Part shown: positions 31,210-43,553 of the stretch, piece after piece | Numbering within the stretch: position 1 is the stretch's first letter | Layout: each line of letters begins with the position of its first letter | NCBI GenBank assembly: GCA_947069175.1 | Contig: CAMTDV010000013.1 | Coordinates: forward strand, 59,092,610 to 59,156,609 | Length of the DNA stretch: 64,000 bases | Source: Scalesia atractyloides | Taxonomy: Eukaryota > Streptophyta > Magnoliopsida > Asterales > Asteraceae | Direction of reading: 5' to 3' | Program-made: the position numbers and the translations under genes | The notes under the pieces: model-generated | The model's database searches: none | What the model was told of the DNA's origin: nothing | The model's input: the letters and a program-made list of their open reading frames with translations, nothing else

Positions 31210-34200
31210 CCGAAAACTTCTCAGCATACGAGCTCGCTATGCAATCCTCACTTCTTTCTTATCTTTCTTCTTTTGCTCTGTCTCCTCCAGTTTCCTCCAT
31301 GAAGTGTTCCATGTCAATCCAGAATGTATATCATTTGCGAAACAGAAATTAACAATCTTCTGAAACTGGAGTGCTTGTTCTTTGTCTTTCTCTTCGTAGC
31401 TGATTTTGCTATAGAACAAACAATCTATATCTTTCATCGAACAATTTACTAGCCACATAAGGTCTAGTACTCGAATGCCACGCGACAGCCCATATATTCG
31501 TTTGTGTGCTATGACGCTTCGGTAAGCTCCTCCGTTATCTTCCACGAATCATCATCAGGGTGCACACAAATCACAGATTCTCCCGTGTTAGAATCGTAGT
31601 GCCACCACTTGAAGATTTTGTGAAAGTCTTGCTCCATCTGAATCATAGGCATATTCTTCATTACCTTTGGCCTCTTCACGACGAGTGTAACATCATTTTC
31701 TTTAGTAATTGGATCGATCTTTGAAATTCGCTTTGGGAATGGAGGTTTCTAGTGTATAAATCCATGCATAGCTTCAAGCTTGATCGACTTCCATAACCGT
31801 TGGTCGTGAAATTTCATCTTCAGATTTATCATCTTCGTTTGCATGAGCTATTTAATGTCCCAATATGGCAAGGATTTGATGTCGCTCAAGTATCTGAAGT
31901 ACTGGATCCCAAACACCCTTTTGATAGCGTAAACATTAAGTTCCTCGATCCAACCCCAGCTAATTATGTCCCCCAGAGAAATATCTACATCACGCGTAAA
32001 GAACGCCAAAGGACGTTTGAACTTGTGCTCTGCTGGTGAAACTTTGAACCACTTCTTCCTCAACTCTGCAATTTCAGCTCCAATCATCTGTTGAGGAATT
32101 GTACCATGTTTAGCAGCTTCTTCAACTTTACGTTTCAGAACATCGGCATTTTCAGCTGCAAACAACTCAGTAAAAGTTAGGGAGTCATCTGTACCCTGAT
32201 CGGCAAGATTAGTAACATCGTCATCAGGATCATCCTCCATGACAACTTTATCATAATCATTCGCATCTTCAACGTGCTCGAAGACATAATCACTTAGCTC
32301 AAAAGCGCTAATATCATTCAGCTCATCTTCAAAATCAAACTCGAAATTTTCTTCGTCCACGCCTAACATCTTAGCAATCTCTTCCTTGGTTTAGCTATGG
32401 ACATATTCTCCCTCTTTAACACCGTGCTCAAGATATAAAATCTTCGGCTTTGGCACTACAGGAACGGTAGATGTATCAGTTACCGTGAGGATCCCTGCCT
32501 GCTGAGCACCAGTAGATCCTTCTGATCTTCCTTGATTTCTTCATAAACCTGATTCGCAGAGTCATCCAAGTAAGCTGAATAATCAATATTTCATTTAAAA
32601 CAGATTCTGTTACACGGACACTCGTACCACCTACATCATCATCACCATCGTCACTATCATGATCAGACTCATCAGAAAATAAATCCTCAAAAGCATCTAA
32701 ATCTTCAGTCTCCTTTTCAACATCCTCATCAAACTCATCAGCCGCTGCTTCAATCTCTCTATCTAACTTCCTCTTCTGTAGCCATTCACGATGTCTCGCA
32801 AAAAGATCTGTCGTGTCAATATCCACATCCTTTGGCTTTCCTACTAGAACAAACTTATTCGAGACTGAATACGACACAATATCTGTAATAACTGGCGCAT
32901 ATTCAGCTTCTGGCTCAGTTGTGATGTTCACAGGATCGTCAACCACTTTAGCTTTGCCCTTGCCTTGCGCATCTGATAATTCCTTTGCAAGACGTTCTCG
33001 TTCAACGACTCGCTTTCTCTCTTTAGATCTTTCGATTCCATCAATCTCAGTAGCAATATTAACACCCAGCTTCTTAGTTAGTATCTTCTCAAATAGATTC
33101 ATCCTTCTGTCGCTTCTGAGTCGTTCCTCTTCATATTCAGCCATGGGAATCCGTAAACGCTCATTTTCTGATACAATGTTGGCTAACATCGCTTTGACCT
33201 GCTGTTTATCTTCGGTTAAGGCATTGAGCTGTTCTTGTAACTCTGCGATCTTGACCGTGTTTAGCATGAACTGCTTTTGTAATTCTTCAATGCGTGGGTC
33301 ATTAAACATGTCAGCACTAAAGTCTTCACCCCCAGGTATGTCACCAAAATCAAAATCAAAATCGAAGTGAGGCTGTGATTGTAAAGGTTGCGGCGTCGGC
33401 TGTGGTGCCGGTTGTGGTGGCGGCTGTGGTGTAGACTAACGTGATGGAAAAGGTGGAATTGGTGGAGTCAGTTCAACAACCTCTTCTTCCACTGTCTGCT
33501 TCTGCACTTTATCCTTAGATTTGACGTTAGGAGAATCAGTGCTTCTAGCCGCTGGACGTTTGAGACGTCGAGTCTTCTTGTTTGTAGACTTGCGTACAAG
33601 AGTATCATAATCTGAATCCGATGGTATATAAGTCGAATCATCATCTCCAGTCGCTTTTCTCTTTCTCTCTTCAACCTTACGCTTTATCTCTGCTAGTAGT
33701 TCAACTTTTATCTTTTTAGTTCTCTCTCTTTCACCAGCTCGTCTATCTTCAGAATCAGTGCTAGAAGACGATGCTTCTTTAGCCACTTTTTCACGACCAA
33801 AAGCTTGCTTCTCTCTATCAGCAGCAATGTCTTCGATATTATCCTCAATATCTGGTTCATCTATCAGTCTAGAACTCTCAGCTGTTTTCTTTTTCTTCTG
33901 AGGAGTAGATGTGGAAGATGTAGCCGTTGCCTTTCTCTTACCCCCATCTTTGACGAACCATGCGCTACGCTTTGCAACAAAACCATCAAGCGCTGTCAAC
34001 TCTTCATTCTCGTCACCACTATTTTCCTTTCTCCACTTTCCTGGTGTTGGAGCGACATAATCTTTGTCAGCGATTGCTCCAAACACTGGCTTGGCGTTGG
34101 CGAAAGTCTTTAGATCTAAATTCATCTTCTTCAAGGTAGAGACATCCATGTGTTCCTACTTCAGCACGTCATCTTTCTTTTTCTTCAAATTTGGATGCAG

Positions 34201-34827
34201 ATGATCCAGCAGCATCTGAATAAAACGTGGGTACCGTAGGAATTTCTCTCTCTGAATATTCTGCACCATCTAAGTGAATATCACCTTTGAAAAGTTATAT
34301 GGAAGATTCAGAACAAGCGCAGTGATCATGCACATTTGGTAATCTACCAAGTCGTCAAATCCTCCCTTTCTGTGACTCAGTGCATGTACAACACAGTGTG
34401 CGATATATCGAAAAGATGCACTTAGGTTACCCTTCTTGAAAGGAGCAGCATTCACGAACCTGGCGTAACCCATGCGGTAGAAACATCCCTTCACCATATA
34501 TTCTAAAAAACCCGCTGGATCATCTTCATGGTCTTTAAAATCCAGCACCATTCTGATCAACTCTTCTGTGATTTTCACCTGAATATCCTCATCTCTAATC
34601 CTCACAGCCGAGACTATCGCATTCTCCTCAGAATCAAACTTCACAGCATTCCAGAAGTACTCAATGTGTGATCTATAAGTGACATGGTGATCTGTTAGAG
34701 CCTTCGTAATAGGAATTCTACCTAAAAACTCTAAAACTTCCCGGTAGGCAGCAATCTCTAGAATAGATTCATCAAGAAGACAACATACGTTATGGAACGG
34801 AGAAAAAGATGATTTCTTAACCTGCAC
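31210..34827 (-). pseudogene. Copia B third ORF (after pol), unknown function
   Basis: From the start at 34827 one frame runs to 32476 (about 784 codons) interrupted only by TAG at 34270-34272, 34156-34158 and 33436-33438. The N-terminal part (to 34270) looks globular and helical, with 'LDESILEIAAYREVLEFLGR', 'VTYRSHIEYFWNAVKF' and 'FYRMGYARFVNAAPF'; 'RYPRFIQMLLDHLHPNL' follows. Next come a Lys/Glu-rich part (33436-34149), a Pro/Gln-rich linker, a coiled-coil-like part ('IEELQKQFMLNTVKIAELQE', from 33309) and an Asp/Glu-rich part. After a frame change near 32480 come an acidic block (31848-32369) and a C-terminal block with 'RVLDLMWLVNCSMKDIDCLF' (31237-31545). No signal peptide or membrane segment is evident. 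A collinear relative lies in Copia C (62304-64000). The position equals that of the 'env-like' ORF of Sireviruses; an envelope role is not supported. Confidence 0.7.
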
Positions 34828-37020
34828 ATAGACATTTCAAAGCGTTAGAAAAATTTTCAAAGTTTCAACTTTCAAAGTCACTCATATGATCCATCATTCG
34901 TACGAGTCAACACTTAGAGAATTTTTTTCAAGTTTGAATCATATCATCACTCGTACGAGTCACCACTTCGTATGAGTGACCAAGTACTTAGAAAAATTTT
35001 CAACAATTTTGATCAGGTCTACTTTGTACGAATGATGCTTCATACGAGTCATTAATAATAGAACATTTAAGAATCTTACTCATACGAACATTCACTCATA
35101 CGAGTGAAAAGATACTTGGAACATTTTTGAAAACTCTGCTCGTACGAGTGAATCATTCGTACGAGTTGTGAATCGTACCAAATAACACCAAGTTTAAACC
35201 AAACTTAAAACATGTTGAGTTTAAAAGGTTGATTTATAGGCTATTGGGGCTGATATTAACGATTTTAAGTTCAATTTTATATTTTAGCAGTCCAATTTCC
35301 CTAAATCTACGTTTTATGTTCGTTTGGTCCAAATCTGACATTATAACGACTAAAAACAAGCAATAGTACCTTTCCCATCGTAAGAGTGTGCGAATCGACC
35401 TCCCCAATGTATTGGTACAAAGTATATGTCAAGAAAAATGAAGTATAGAACTGGTTCGCACAAAATTCTCTCTCAATCGCACGGAGTCAATAGTCTGACT
35501 TGTGCGAATGAGCAAAGCTTTTATACTCATTCATTGTCGCTCGTACGAGTCAATGGCTCATGCAAATGAAAACAAATGTCACTCGTACTAGTCAGTGACA
35601 CTCGTACGAGTCAATTCTGATACTTGTTAAACTTTTTGATTTTGATTTTTTATGAAATTTTATCTGTTTAAAACCCACTCAGTTAACCAAGTCCAAGTTA
35701 ATGACCCTGGTTATCTGATTTGCCTACCAAGTCCAAGTTAATGACCTTGGTTGACCATTGTTTGACCAAAACTGATTTATTTGAAAATGTAAAGTTTCAA
35801 ATTAATGAACTTTGTTGACGTTCAGGTAATTTTTCTTTTCTAGATTAGCTCCCAACCCATGGTCTTCAGCTTTCCATCAGTAAGTGTCGACATGACTTGA
35901 ACTATCAGTGTTTTCATCATCGGTAGACTACTTAAACTAAAAAGCTAAGGAAACTGAAAATCTTTTTGGATTTTAGGATTGTTTCAAAAAGAAATAACAA
36001 GTAAAGATGTATATACATTACATATTGTTGTGAGTTTTGTGTTAAGAGAATCATATCAAGTATTTGAACAAATCACCAGTACCATGATCTTGGTAGAATC
36101 ATTGAGTTTTTAAACTGATTTACTTAGATTGCCAATATACTTGTGCATTAAAACCTCTTCTTGTTTCTCAATTATTTCAAGATATTTTAGGTAATATTAG
36201 GAACATGAAATAACTGTGTTCCCCATCTCATAATATACTCCCGCATTCCCAGAATTTCTTTTCACAGGTGAATATATCCAACTAATATCTGTAAATGGGT
36301 GAATTGCAAGACCTTGAGAGCTCAGGTTAGTATCTTTATACAGACAAAGAGATGAAGGTTCGTCTTTAGGTGGTGTTCCTTAAAGGAATATTTAGAACTG
36401 CAGATGTCGTAAATATTTATGACATATTCATTTTTTTATGTAGCATGAATGGGCGAAAAATGCGTAAAGTATTAAACAAGTTCTAGGCCATTGCTGACGC
36501 AAAATCAGAAGAAATCGGATAATACCCCAGACATCGATTAAATATAAAGACCTAGTATCGCAGAATCTGGTATTCTCTCAAACGAAATTTCGGAGTACTA
36601 AGTCCATATATCCGAGAGATGTTAACCCACAAGTTACTTAGTTTTTCTTTTAGGTTTATATCTTGAAAACAATTTACTGAACGAGTGAAGCCTATTGGCA
36701 CATCCTCAGTAGGACCTGTTTAATAACTTGTTTAATCAATCCATATCTTTAGCATACTGTGACTGTTATATTGATGTATTATGATATCTCTTTTTTCACA
36801 AAAACTCCTTTTTTTATTTTATAATGTTTTTTGTATTTTCCCAAACTTTCTCCCCCTAAAATCAAAAACATATTTTTGGATTTTTAGAATTTTTAAAAAA
36901 GAATGTACAGAAAACACGTTATACCGATGAGAATCACGTCAAGTCGTCGTCATCCTCAAACTCGACCTCATGAATATCCCCTGATGTCAGATTTCTTAGA
37001 CCATTTAATTTTAAAAGATT
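34828..37020 (-). other. Copia B spacer between pol and third ORF, palindrome-rich
   Basis: About 2.2 kb with no coding frame. It contains many ACTCGTACGAGT-like motifs between about 34880 and 35640; perfect 12-base copies lie at 34949-34960 and 35600-35611. The part 35640-37000 is AT-rich without recognised features. It could hold a promoter or splice signals for the third ORF, but nothing specific can be shown. Confidence 0.6.
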
Positions 37021-37727
37021 TTAAAATCTTGTACGATCAAAGACTTTGGTATAAAAATCAGCTTTTTGGTCACCAGTATGGATTTTTTCAATCCTAACCA
37101 ACTTTTTCTCGTAGTAGTCATGGATAAAGTGGTGTCGAATCTCAATATGTTTAGTACGTGAGTGTTGACATGAGTTTTTTGTGATATCAATTGCAGCATG
37201 ATTATCTACATATATGGGTGTGTCACGAAATTGCAGTCCGAAGTCTCTCATCTGTTGTTGAATCCAGAGTATCTGGGAACAACAGCTGGATGCTGAAACG
37301 TATTCAGCTTCACATGTAGAGAGAGCAATCGCGGTCTGTTTCTTGCATTGCCACGTTACCAAATGGGTTCCGTAGAACTGGCAACCAGCCGTCATAGATT
37401 TGGCTTTTAGTGTGCAGCAACCGAAATCAGAATCCGAGTAAACCACAAAATTGAAGACGTCGTGTCGAGGGTACCACAAGCCGGTGCTTGGAAATCCCTT
37501 CAAATATCTCAGGATACGTTTGATGGCGAGCAAGTGCGAATCTCTTGGACTACACTGAAAACGGGCACACAGGCATGTAGGATACATGATATCAGGTCGA
37601 GAAGCAGTTAGATACATCAAGGATCCAATCATGGAGCGATATAATGCTTCGTCAACTTTAACTCCATTAAGATCGGGACAAATGCTGTGATTAGGAGCTA
37701 ATGGGGTAGATGCTGGTTTAGTTCCTG
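37021..37727 (-). pseudogene. Copia B RNase H and RT end
   Basis: Frame 37021-37791 (256 codons) holds the RT C-terminal block 'ALYRSMIGSLMYLTASRPDI' and RNase H: 'VVYSDSDFGCC' (first Asp region), 'VTWQCKKQTAIALSTCEAEY' (Glu), 'CCSQILWIQQQMRDF' and 'YVDNHAAIDITKN', ending 'HSRTKHIEIRHHFIHDYYEK'. This is the best preserved part of the element. The normal pol C-terminus runs into altered codons after 37070. Confidence 0.85.
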
Positions 37728-38778
37728 TCATATCAAATTTCTCCAATATGTCATGAAACTTCGTCTGATGGATGAAGATACCATTAGGCAATCGACCTGA
37801 AGTCCTAAAAAGAACTTCATCTCCCCCATCGCACTCATTTCAAATTTGCACTTCATGACTTCTTCGAAGTCTTTACACAGCTTGTCATTTATTGATCCGA
37901 AGATGATATCATCCACATATATCTGTACGATAATCAAATGCCCATCCACTTCCTTAGTAAAGAGGGTAGAATCTACAGTTCCTCTGAGAAAACCGTTGTC
38001 TAGAAGATGTCATGACAGCGTTTCATACCAAGCTCTCAGGGCTTTATGTAGACCATTATAAGGCTTTGTTCAGAAGGTATACTTTGTCTTAGTGTATGGG
38101 ATCGACAAAACCCCGTGGTTGGCCGACATACACCTCCTCTTTGACTTTTCCGTACAGGAAAGCAAATTTGACATCTAATTGGTACACCTTGAAACCTTTC
38201 CAAGAAGCAAAGGCCAAGAATATTCGGATCGCTTCAAGACGGGCGACCGGGGCATTGACTTCAGTATAATCTATCCCTTCTTGCTGATGAAAACCTTGTA
38301 CCACTAGTCGAGCTTTGTTGCGGACCACGATTCCTCTATCATCACGCTTGCACTTGAAGAGCCATCGAGTGTTTATCTTTTTGTGATGATCTGGTAGGTC
38401 AACAAGCTTCCAGACTCCCAACTTCTGAAATTGAAGCAATTCCTCTTGCATTGCGTCCACCCAGCTCTCTTCTTTTAACGCGTCTTTCCAGTTCTCGGGT
38501 TCTACCTGAGAAACAAAACAACTATTAGAAAGTCTGGTTTGTAGTGGAGCAATACGAGTATAAAAATAGCTTAGATCCTTGTTGATCTGATTGCGAGTTT
38601 GCATTCCTGTTTGTAAGCTGCCAATAATATTCTCTGATGGATGATAAGAAAGCGTCCTCGACATCACGTCACTTGGAACATCCACATGAGATTGCAAATT
38701 TGTGATAAATTCATCAACTACTGGTGCAGAAGATGAAACTTCATTCCTGACGTTTGATTGATCAGCTTGAGTATTCAA
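37728..38778 (-). pseudogene. Copia B reverse transcriptase
   Basis: Frame 38089-38778 has 'ESWVDAMQEELLQFQKLGVW' and 'RWLFKCKRDDRGIVVRNKAR', then 'APVARLEAIRIFLAFASWKG' and 'YQLDVKFAFLYGKVKEEVYV'. Frame 37728-37949 carries the catalytic YVDD (37908-37919) followed by 'GEMKFFLGLQV'. Between them (37950-38088) the frame changes at least once. The motifs are intact, so inactivation seems due to frame breaks. Confidence 0.85.
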
Positions 38779-39900
38779 GAAGCTTTCAATCTGCTCAGAT
38801 CCTTCATCGGAACTAGATACTCCATCATTGAAAGTCGGTTCCTGATCAGAGTCGGCATTTAGCTATTGCTGGGCAGATGATTCAGCAATGTTGACAATTG
38901 GTACAGAAACAGATTCTTGATGAGTAGTGCTCGGACCTACATCAGACATGTTGACAGGAAGTGACGGGGAAATCACCAACGGTCTAGAAACTTGCTCTTG
39001 ATTAGATATTTGATGATATTGAAAGAGCATAACAAGTTCTTCTTCTGATGGCACATCTGGCAGGTCGAATGAATTCCACAAATCCTCGTAGTTGAACAGC
39101 CATGGATCCTAAGGTTTCTGCGTTGGCGTAGTATACCATTAACAATCAACATGCTGTGCAAGAATAACCTGGTTCAGACTCGGCAAGAAGACACGTTTTT
39201 GTGGAGTAGCATAAGCGACGAAAAATCCTTCCAAGGATTTGGCTCCAAATTTACCATCCGGGTCTAATACAGTACATGGTGATCCAAAAGGCTCCAGAAA
39301 CGCGAGGTTAGGCTTCCTTTGATTTAGTGACTCGAAACAAGTCTTGTTGTGAGGGTTAAATATTAACACACGATTCAGGGTGTAACACGCTGATGCGACT
39401 GCTTCGCTCCAAAAACTAATTGTCAGTTTAGAATCGGCTAGCATGGTTCTGGCAGTCTCGATCAGTGTGCGATTCTTACGTTCAGCTACTCCATTTTGTT
39501 GAGGAGTATGGGGCGCTGAATTTGTGAAGAATCCCCTTTTCATTGTAGAATTCGAGCATCCTTTTGTTCTTTAACTTTGTACCATTGTAACTGCGGATTC
39601 TCTTGATTGGCAAGTGATGCAGATTTTCGAGTTTTCTGAAGAGAATCATTAGAGTTTCAAATGTTTCATCTTTGCTCTCCAGAAAGAAAACCATGAGAAT
39701 CTTGAAAAATCATCTGTAACGATAGGCAATATAGATCACTAGAAATGCTTTTAACGTTCACTGGCTCGAAAAGATCCATATGAAGCCTCTCTAGTGGTAG
39801 CTTGATAGAAATCAACAGCTTTCTTGGGTGTGATTTCTTATGCTGTTTCCCCTTTTTACAGCTTAGACAATCATCGGATAATTGAAAATTTTTCAGATTA
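38779..39900 (-). pseudogene. Copia B integrase
   Basis: Frame 39482-39694 has 'MVFFLESKDETFETLMILFR' and 'IKRIRSYNGTKLKN', where the usual S-D-x-G-x-E-F reads S-Y-N-G-T-K-L, so both the Asp and Glu positions are changed. Frame 39139-39543 has 'APHTPQQNGVAERKNRTLIE' and 'LNRVLIFNPHNKT'. The rest to 38779 is a Ser/Pro/acidic spacer with 'VMLFQYHQISNQEQVS'-like low complexity. The core is therefore eroded in both sequence and frame. Confidence 0.8.
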
Positions 39901-40395
39901 ACCCTCCACTAGGTTGTTATACACTAGATAATTCATCCTTCTCAGATGAATGTGCCCCATCTTCCTATGCCATAGAATAGACTCTTTCTCGGTAGCTTTA
40001 GCAACAAAGCATTGAACCTTCTTTGATGTTGTAGATGCGACACTCATATCGAGAACACATAGATCATTCTCTCTCGGAGCACGCATAAGAATCCATTCCT
40101 CAGGAATCTTGAATCCCGGCTTAAACATCAAGCATTCTTTATCATTGAAGTGCGTTGTGAATTTCTTGTCACAAATCTGCGAAATGCTGAGTAGATTGTT
40201 CTCAAGTTCCGTGATATAGTTCACTTTATCAAATGAAACCACTGCATTCGTGAGAATTCCCTCTCCGACAATTCTTCCTCCTTGTGTTCCGGCAAAACCA
40301 ACATACCCTCCTCGGATAGCCTTGACGTCGTGCAACAACGCAAGCATCCCTGTCATGTGTCGAGAAGCTCCACTATCCATAATCCATTTAGACAT
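39898..40395 (-). pseudogene. Copia B protease and GAG-pre-integrase domain
   Basis: A 165-codon frame with 'WIMDSGASRHMTGMLALLHD' (Asp of D-S-G intact), 'GGYVGFAGTQGGRIVGEGIL' and 'NLLSISQICDKKFTTHF', the Copia aspartic protease. 'ESILWHRKMGHIHLRRM' follows, the His-His half of the integrase zinc head. The frame ends at 39898; the CxxC half ('CKKGKQHKKSHP'-like) is visible in another frame at about 39828-39870. Confidence 0.85.
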
Positions 40396-42383
40396 GATCG
40401 ATCGCGGGAGCCCCTGCGCACATGATGAAGAGACTATTTAATCAAAGAAACCCAAGCCTGCTTGGTCTTGGGTGGGTTTGGAATATTAAATTTCGGACCT
40501 ACTTTGTTTTTGACATTTTTTTTAGACTCGGTTTTGTGTGGAACAGAAGGTTTCAGTTCTACCTTGGATGATTTGACTTTTGCAACCCATGTTTGCGTTT
40601 TCAATTTATCCTTTTAGCATAAAATTTTTAATCCATTTGACGATATTTAGTTGATGTTTCACCAATTTCAAATTTAGAATTACGTTGAATCGTTGGTTTA
40701 ACATTTTTATAGGATTCATTGTTTCTTTTCAAAATTTGCTTAGGTGCAATCATAGGTGCTTTTTGATTCTCATCCTTGGTAGCCCTGCTAGAGTTAGAAA
40801 AAATTTTGGATATTTTTGTGAACAATATCATGCAATATGCCCGACATTCTTACATTTGTAGCATGTCCTACTGTCTCTATGGACAAAGGAATCCAAAACT
40901 TGTTTTTTGTTCTCTTTCTCTTTCTTTAAATCATCATTTGATTGTGTTCCAATGATTTCTTTTTCATTTTCTGTTGTTGTCCCAAAAACAAAATTGATTT
41001 TCTTTGTAAAGTTTAGCTTTTGGGACTTGTTGTTCATTCTTCGCTTTTGGAAACCAAAACCAGCCCTCCTACTCTCAGGATAATCTCTGTTTTTATGTTA
41101 GTAGGGTCTTTTAACACATTTGATTTAGAGTAAAATGATACGTCGTGTTTATCTAAATTAGAATGGCTTACCTCCACAAGCTTGAACAACTTATTGACAC
41201 GATCCAGATTCACATTCTGGATTGGAAATTCCTCATCCTAATATAGTTTATCAGATCCATGCATTTTCTAAGCCATGATGTTTAGATTATTATTTAAACT
41301 ATTTTCTGATGTTTCAACATCAGATTCAGACTTGTCAATTTTACTTTTTAAAACATTTTCGACCACTATTTTAACCACCTCAGAGTCACATTCATTTTCA
41401 TATTTTGTGTAAGTTACGTCAATGTTCGTAGGCAGCTTGTTTGACTGTTCAGTTTTCAATTTTAGATTGAGCGCCTTTTCCACCCCTGATGGTTTTTTAC
41501 AAGCATAACTATTCCACATGGGTGGTAGAACACGATCGTAACTCGCACTCTTGTTTTCCTCATTTGTAGATTCTTCTTTGTTTTCGATCTTGGGTAAAAC
41601 GTGATCAATGATGTAAGAGCTTGTGGAATAACTAATTAACAATTTGTTAACCCATTCTGTTTCTATTCTTACCTTCTCAAGCTTACTTTTCAGCTCAGTG
41701 ATAGTATTTAAGTGAATATTAATGGCCATTTGCTTGTCCATTACTGTCGCTTTGAGCATAGAAAGTGTTCTATCATTTTCTCTGAGTGCTTTTTCATACT
41801 GTTTAACAGATTTGCTTAATTTGAAGTATGCTTCTTTTGTTGATTTATAATTGCTTGACAAATTATCTGTTAAACTTTTGAGCTCATTATATCGTGTGTC
41901 TTTTACAACACATTCAATGCATGACTCAGCATATTTCAAACATGGTTTTTCTACCACAGACTTACATTTAGACTCATTTACCTCATTTACGTTTGCCATA
42001 CACGCCTTGCTGGTCTCATCAATCAACTTCTCCATCTTTTTATCAACTCTTTGTTCAACATCTGGCGTCTTCTGTTCTTCACAAAATGATCGATGGCTTG
42101 GTCCAGTAACCTGTAAAAGTTTTCAAGATATCGTTAGGTAGAAGATGCTTAAAAACACCGTTTAAGAGCTCCTCCTCTTCTGACGATGTAGATAGAAATA
42201 TTCTTCAGGAGCCTCATCAAAAGATGCCTCTGATTCTTCTTCAGGTTCTTCGATCATTTCAGCAACCAATGCCAAATTCTCATTCTTGGAAATGTATTTG
42301 TTCCAGTTAAAGCCCTCGTCTTCTTGAGTTACTACAAGCGCTTTGTCTTTGGTTTCTGGCTGTCTATCTTCGACTGACACCAT
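40396..42383 (-). pseudogene. Copia B gag C-terminal region: coiled coil and second zinc knuckle
   Basis: Frame 41268-42035 (255 codons) is Lys/Glu/Asn-rich and heptad-like ('KAYFKLSKSVKQYEKALREN'-type helices), consistent with a coiled coil. 42162-42383 is an acidic segment before it. Frame 40828-41037 carries a second zinc knuckle 'CYKCKNVGHIA', but a TGA at 40828-40830 falls between its His and last Cys. Long coiled-coil gag extensions are known from Sirevirus-type Copia, which fits the other hints. 40396-40830 is a Lys/Asn-rich linker in broken frames. Confidence 0.7.
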
Positions 42384-43553
42384 TCTAGTTCTTGGTTGAG
42401 GACGGTGGTAGATAGCTCTCTTGTAGTAGTCGTCGGTAAATGGGTTATGATTACCCTGAACTTCTCAGTTTGGACATTCATGTCTAATATGCCCCTTATC
42501 CCGACACTTGAAGCAAGTAACTTTGGACTTGTTGAATCCAAGTTTTCCATCCAATCCTCCCAAGTTTTCTTTCCCGGTGATTTCCATGAAGCGTTGTGCG
42601 CGTCGAACAATAGATGCCATACACCATTTGATGTCGATCAACTCCATTTCTACCGGATCAATCTGATCATAGTCCTCTCTGGTCATTTCTGAGTTTCCAA
42701 TCTTTCCTGCTACAAGACTGTCATAAGTTTCGAGAACCGATGCTTGGCGGTCTTCTCATCAAAGTTTGGTGCATTCTAGAAATCAACAGCCACATTGCAC
42801 TATAGTACCCTTTGAGTAGGATTTGATTGACTGTTCTGGTTGATCTGGGGATTGCTTGAACCATATGATGACTGTGGGCATTGAGACGTGTTTGGATTGA
42901 CCGTTGCAAATGATTGAAAGCCACTGTTTTGATTTGACGGTGAACTCGGTGTGCTGTAAGCGCTAAAGGCAGTCTGGATCTTTGGAGACTATATCTGAGC
43001 AACAGAACTATTCTTGAAATACAGATTAACGTCTTGTTGCACTTGGGCGCCTTCGCTTCATTTGCACGACCAGATGACAGTATCTTTCAATCAGTTGTTT
43101 TACCATCTCGCCTTTGATCAAGGTAAATTTTCCCTTTACGTAACTGGGCACTTCCCTGGAATTTTAATAGAAGAATGTTCCATAATGATTGTGCGTCATC
43201 ATCATGTTGTAACAACACCAGTATGTCTTCCTTGATGGATTTTGGTAGAATATTCATCATTTTCTTCTCATTAATATACTTTTCTCTTTCAAATATGAAA
43301 GTTGAGCCAATGTCTTTTCGAGATCGTTCTTTCCAATAGGAGATTGAAATTTTTCTTCGATAGCAAACCAACTGGTAAACTGATTCGCCTGAACCCAATT
43401 CATTAAAAGTTCGCTCCAACTATCGACGTCTTCGAGGTTCATCAACTTTGGCGGTTTCGTCATCGTACCCATTTTGTTCTCGAGGTTCATGTTTTGTGCT
43501 GCAGTAGTCGTAACCGCTGATGTAGCAAATGCGTTATAAAATTCTTCTGCCAT
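42384..43553 (-). pseudogene. Copia B gag N-terminal region with first zinc knuckle
   Basis: The start ATG at 43551-43553 begins 'MAEEFYNAFATSAVTT', then 'MGTMTKPPKLMNLEDVDSWS', the standard plant Copia gag opening (K-P-P-K-L-x-x-x-D-Y/V-x-x-W). Frames 43087-43419 and 42721-43002 continue the gag core in changed frames. The zinc knuckle 'CFKCRDKGHIRHEC' is encoded at 42474-42515 in frame 42465-42686. Gag would form the particle and bind RNA; here frames are broken at least three times. Confidence 0.8.

Noticed and set aside
32813..33370. A 185-codon plus-strand ORF
   Set aside because: It is antisense to the coiled-coil part of the third ORF; its Ser/Leu-rich composition is the reverse image of Glu/Asp/Lys codons.
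31210..34827. Calling the Copia B third ORF an envelope gene
   Set aside because: Only its place after pol supports it. No signal peptide, membrane segment or cleavage site was seen; the chain is hydrophilic, coiled-coil and acidic.
34880..35640. The repeated CGTACG palindromes as a CRISPR-like array
   Set aside because: Spacing is irregular, repeats are short and divergent, the same motif recurs in LTRs and leader, and the context is a plant retrotransposon.
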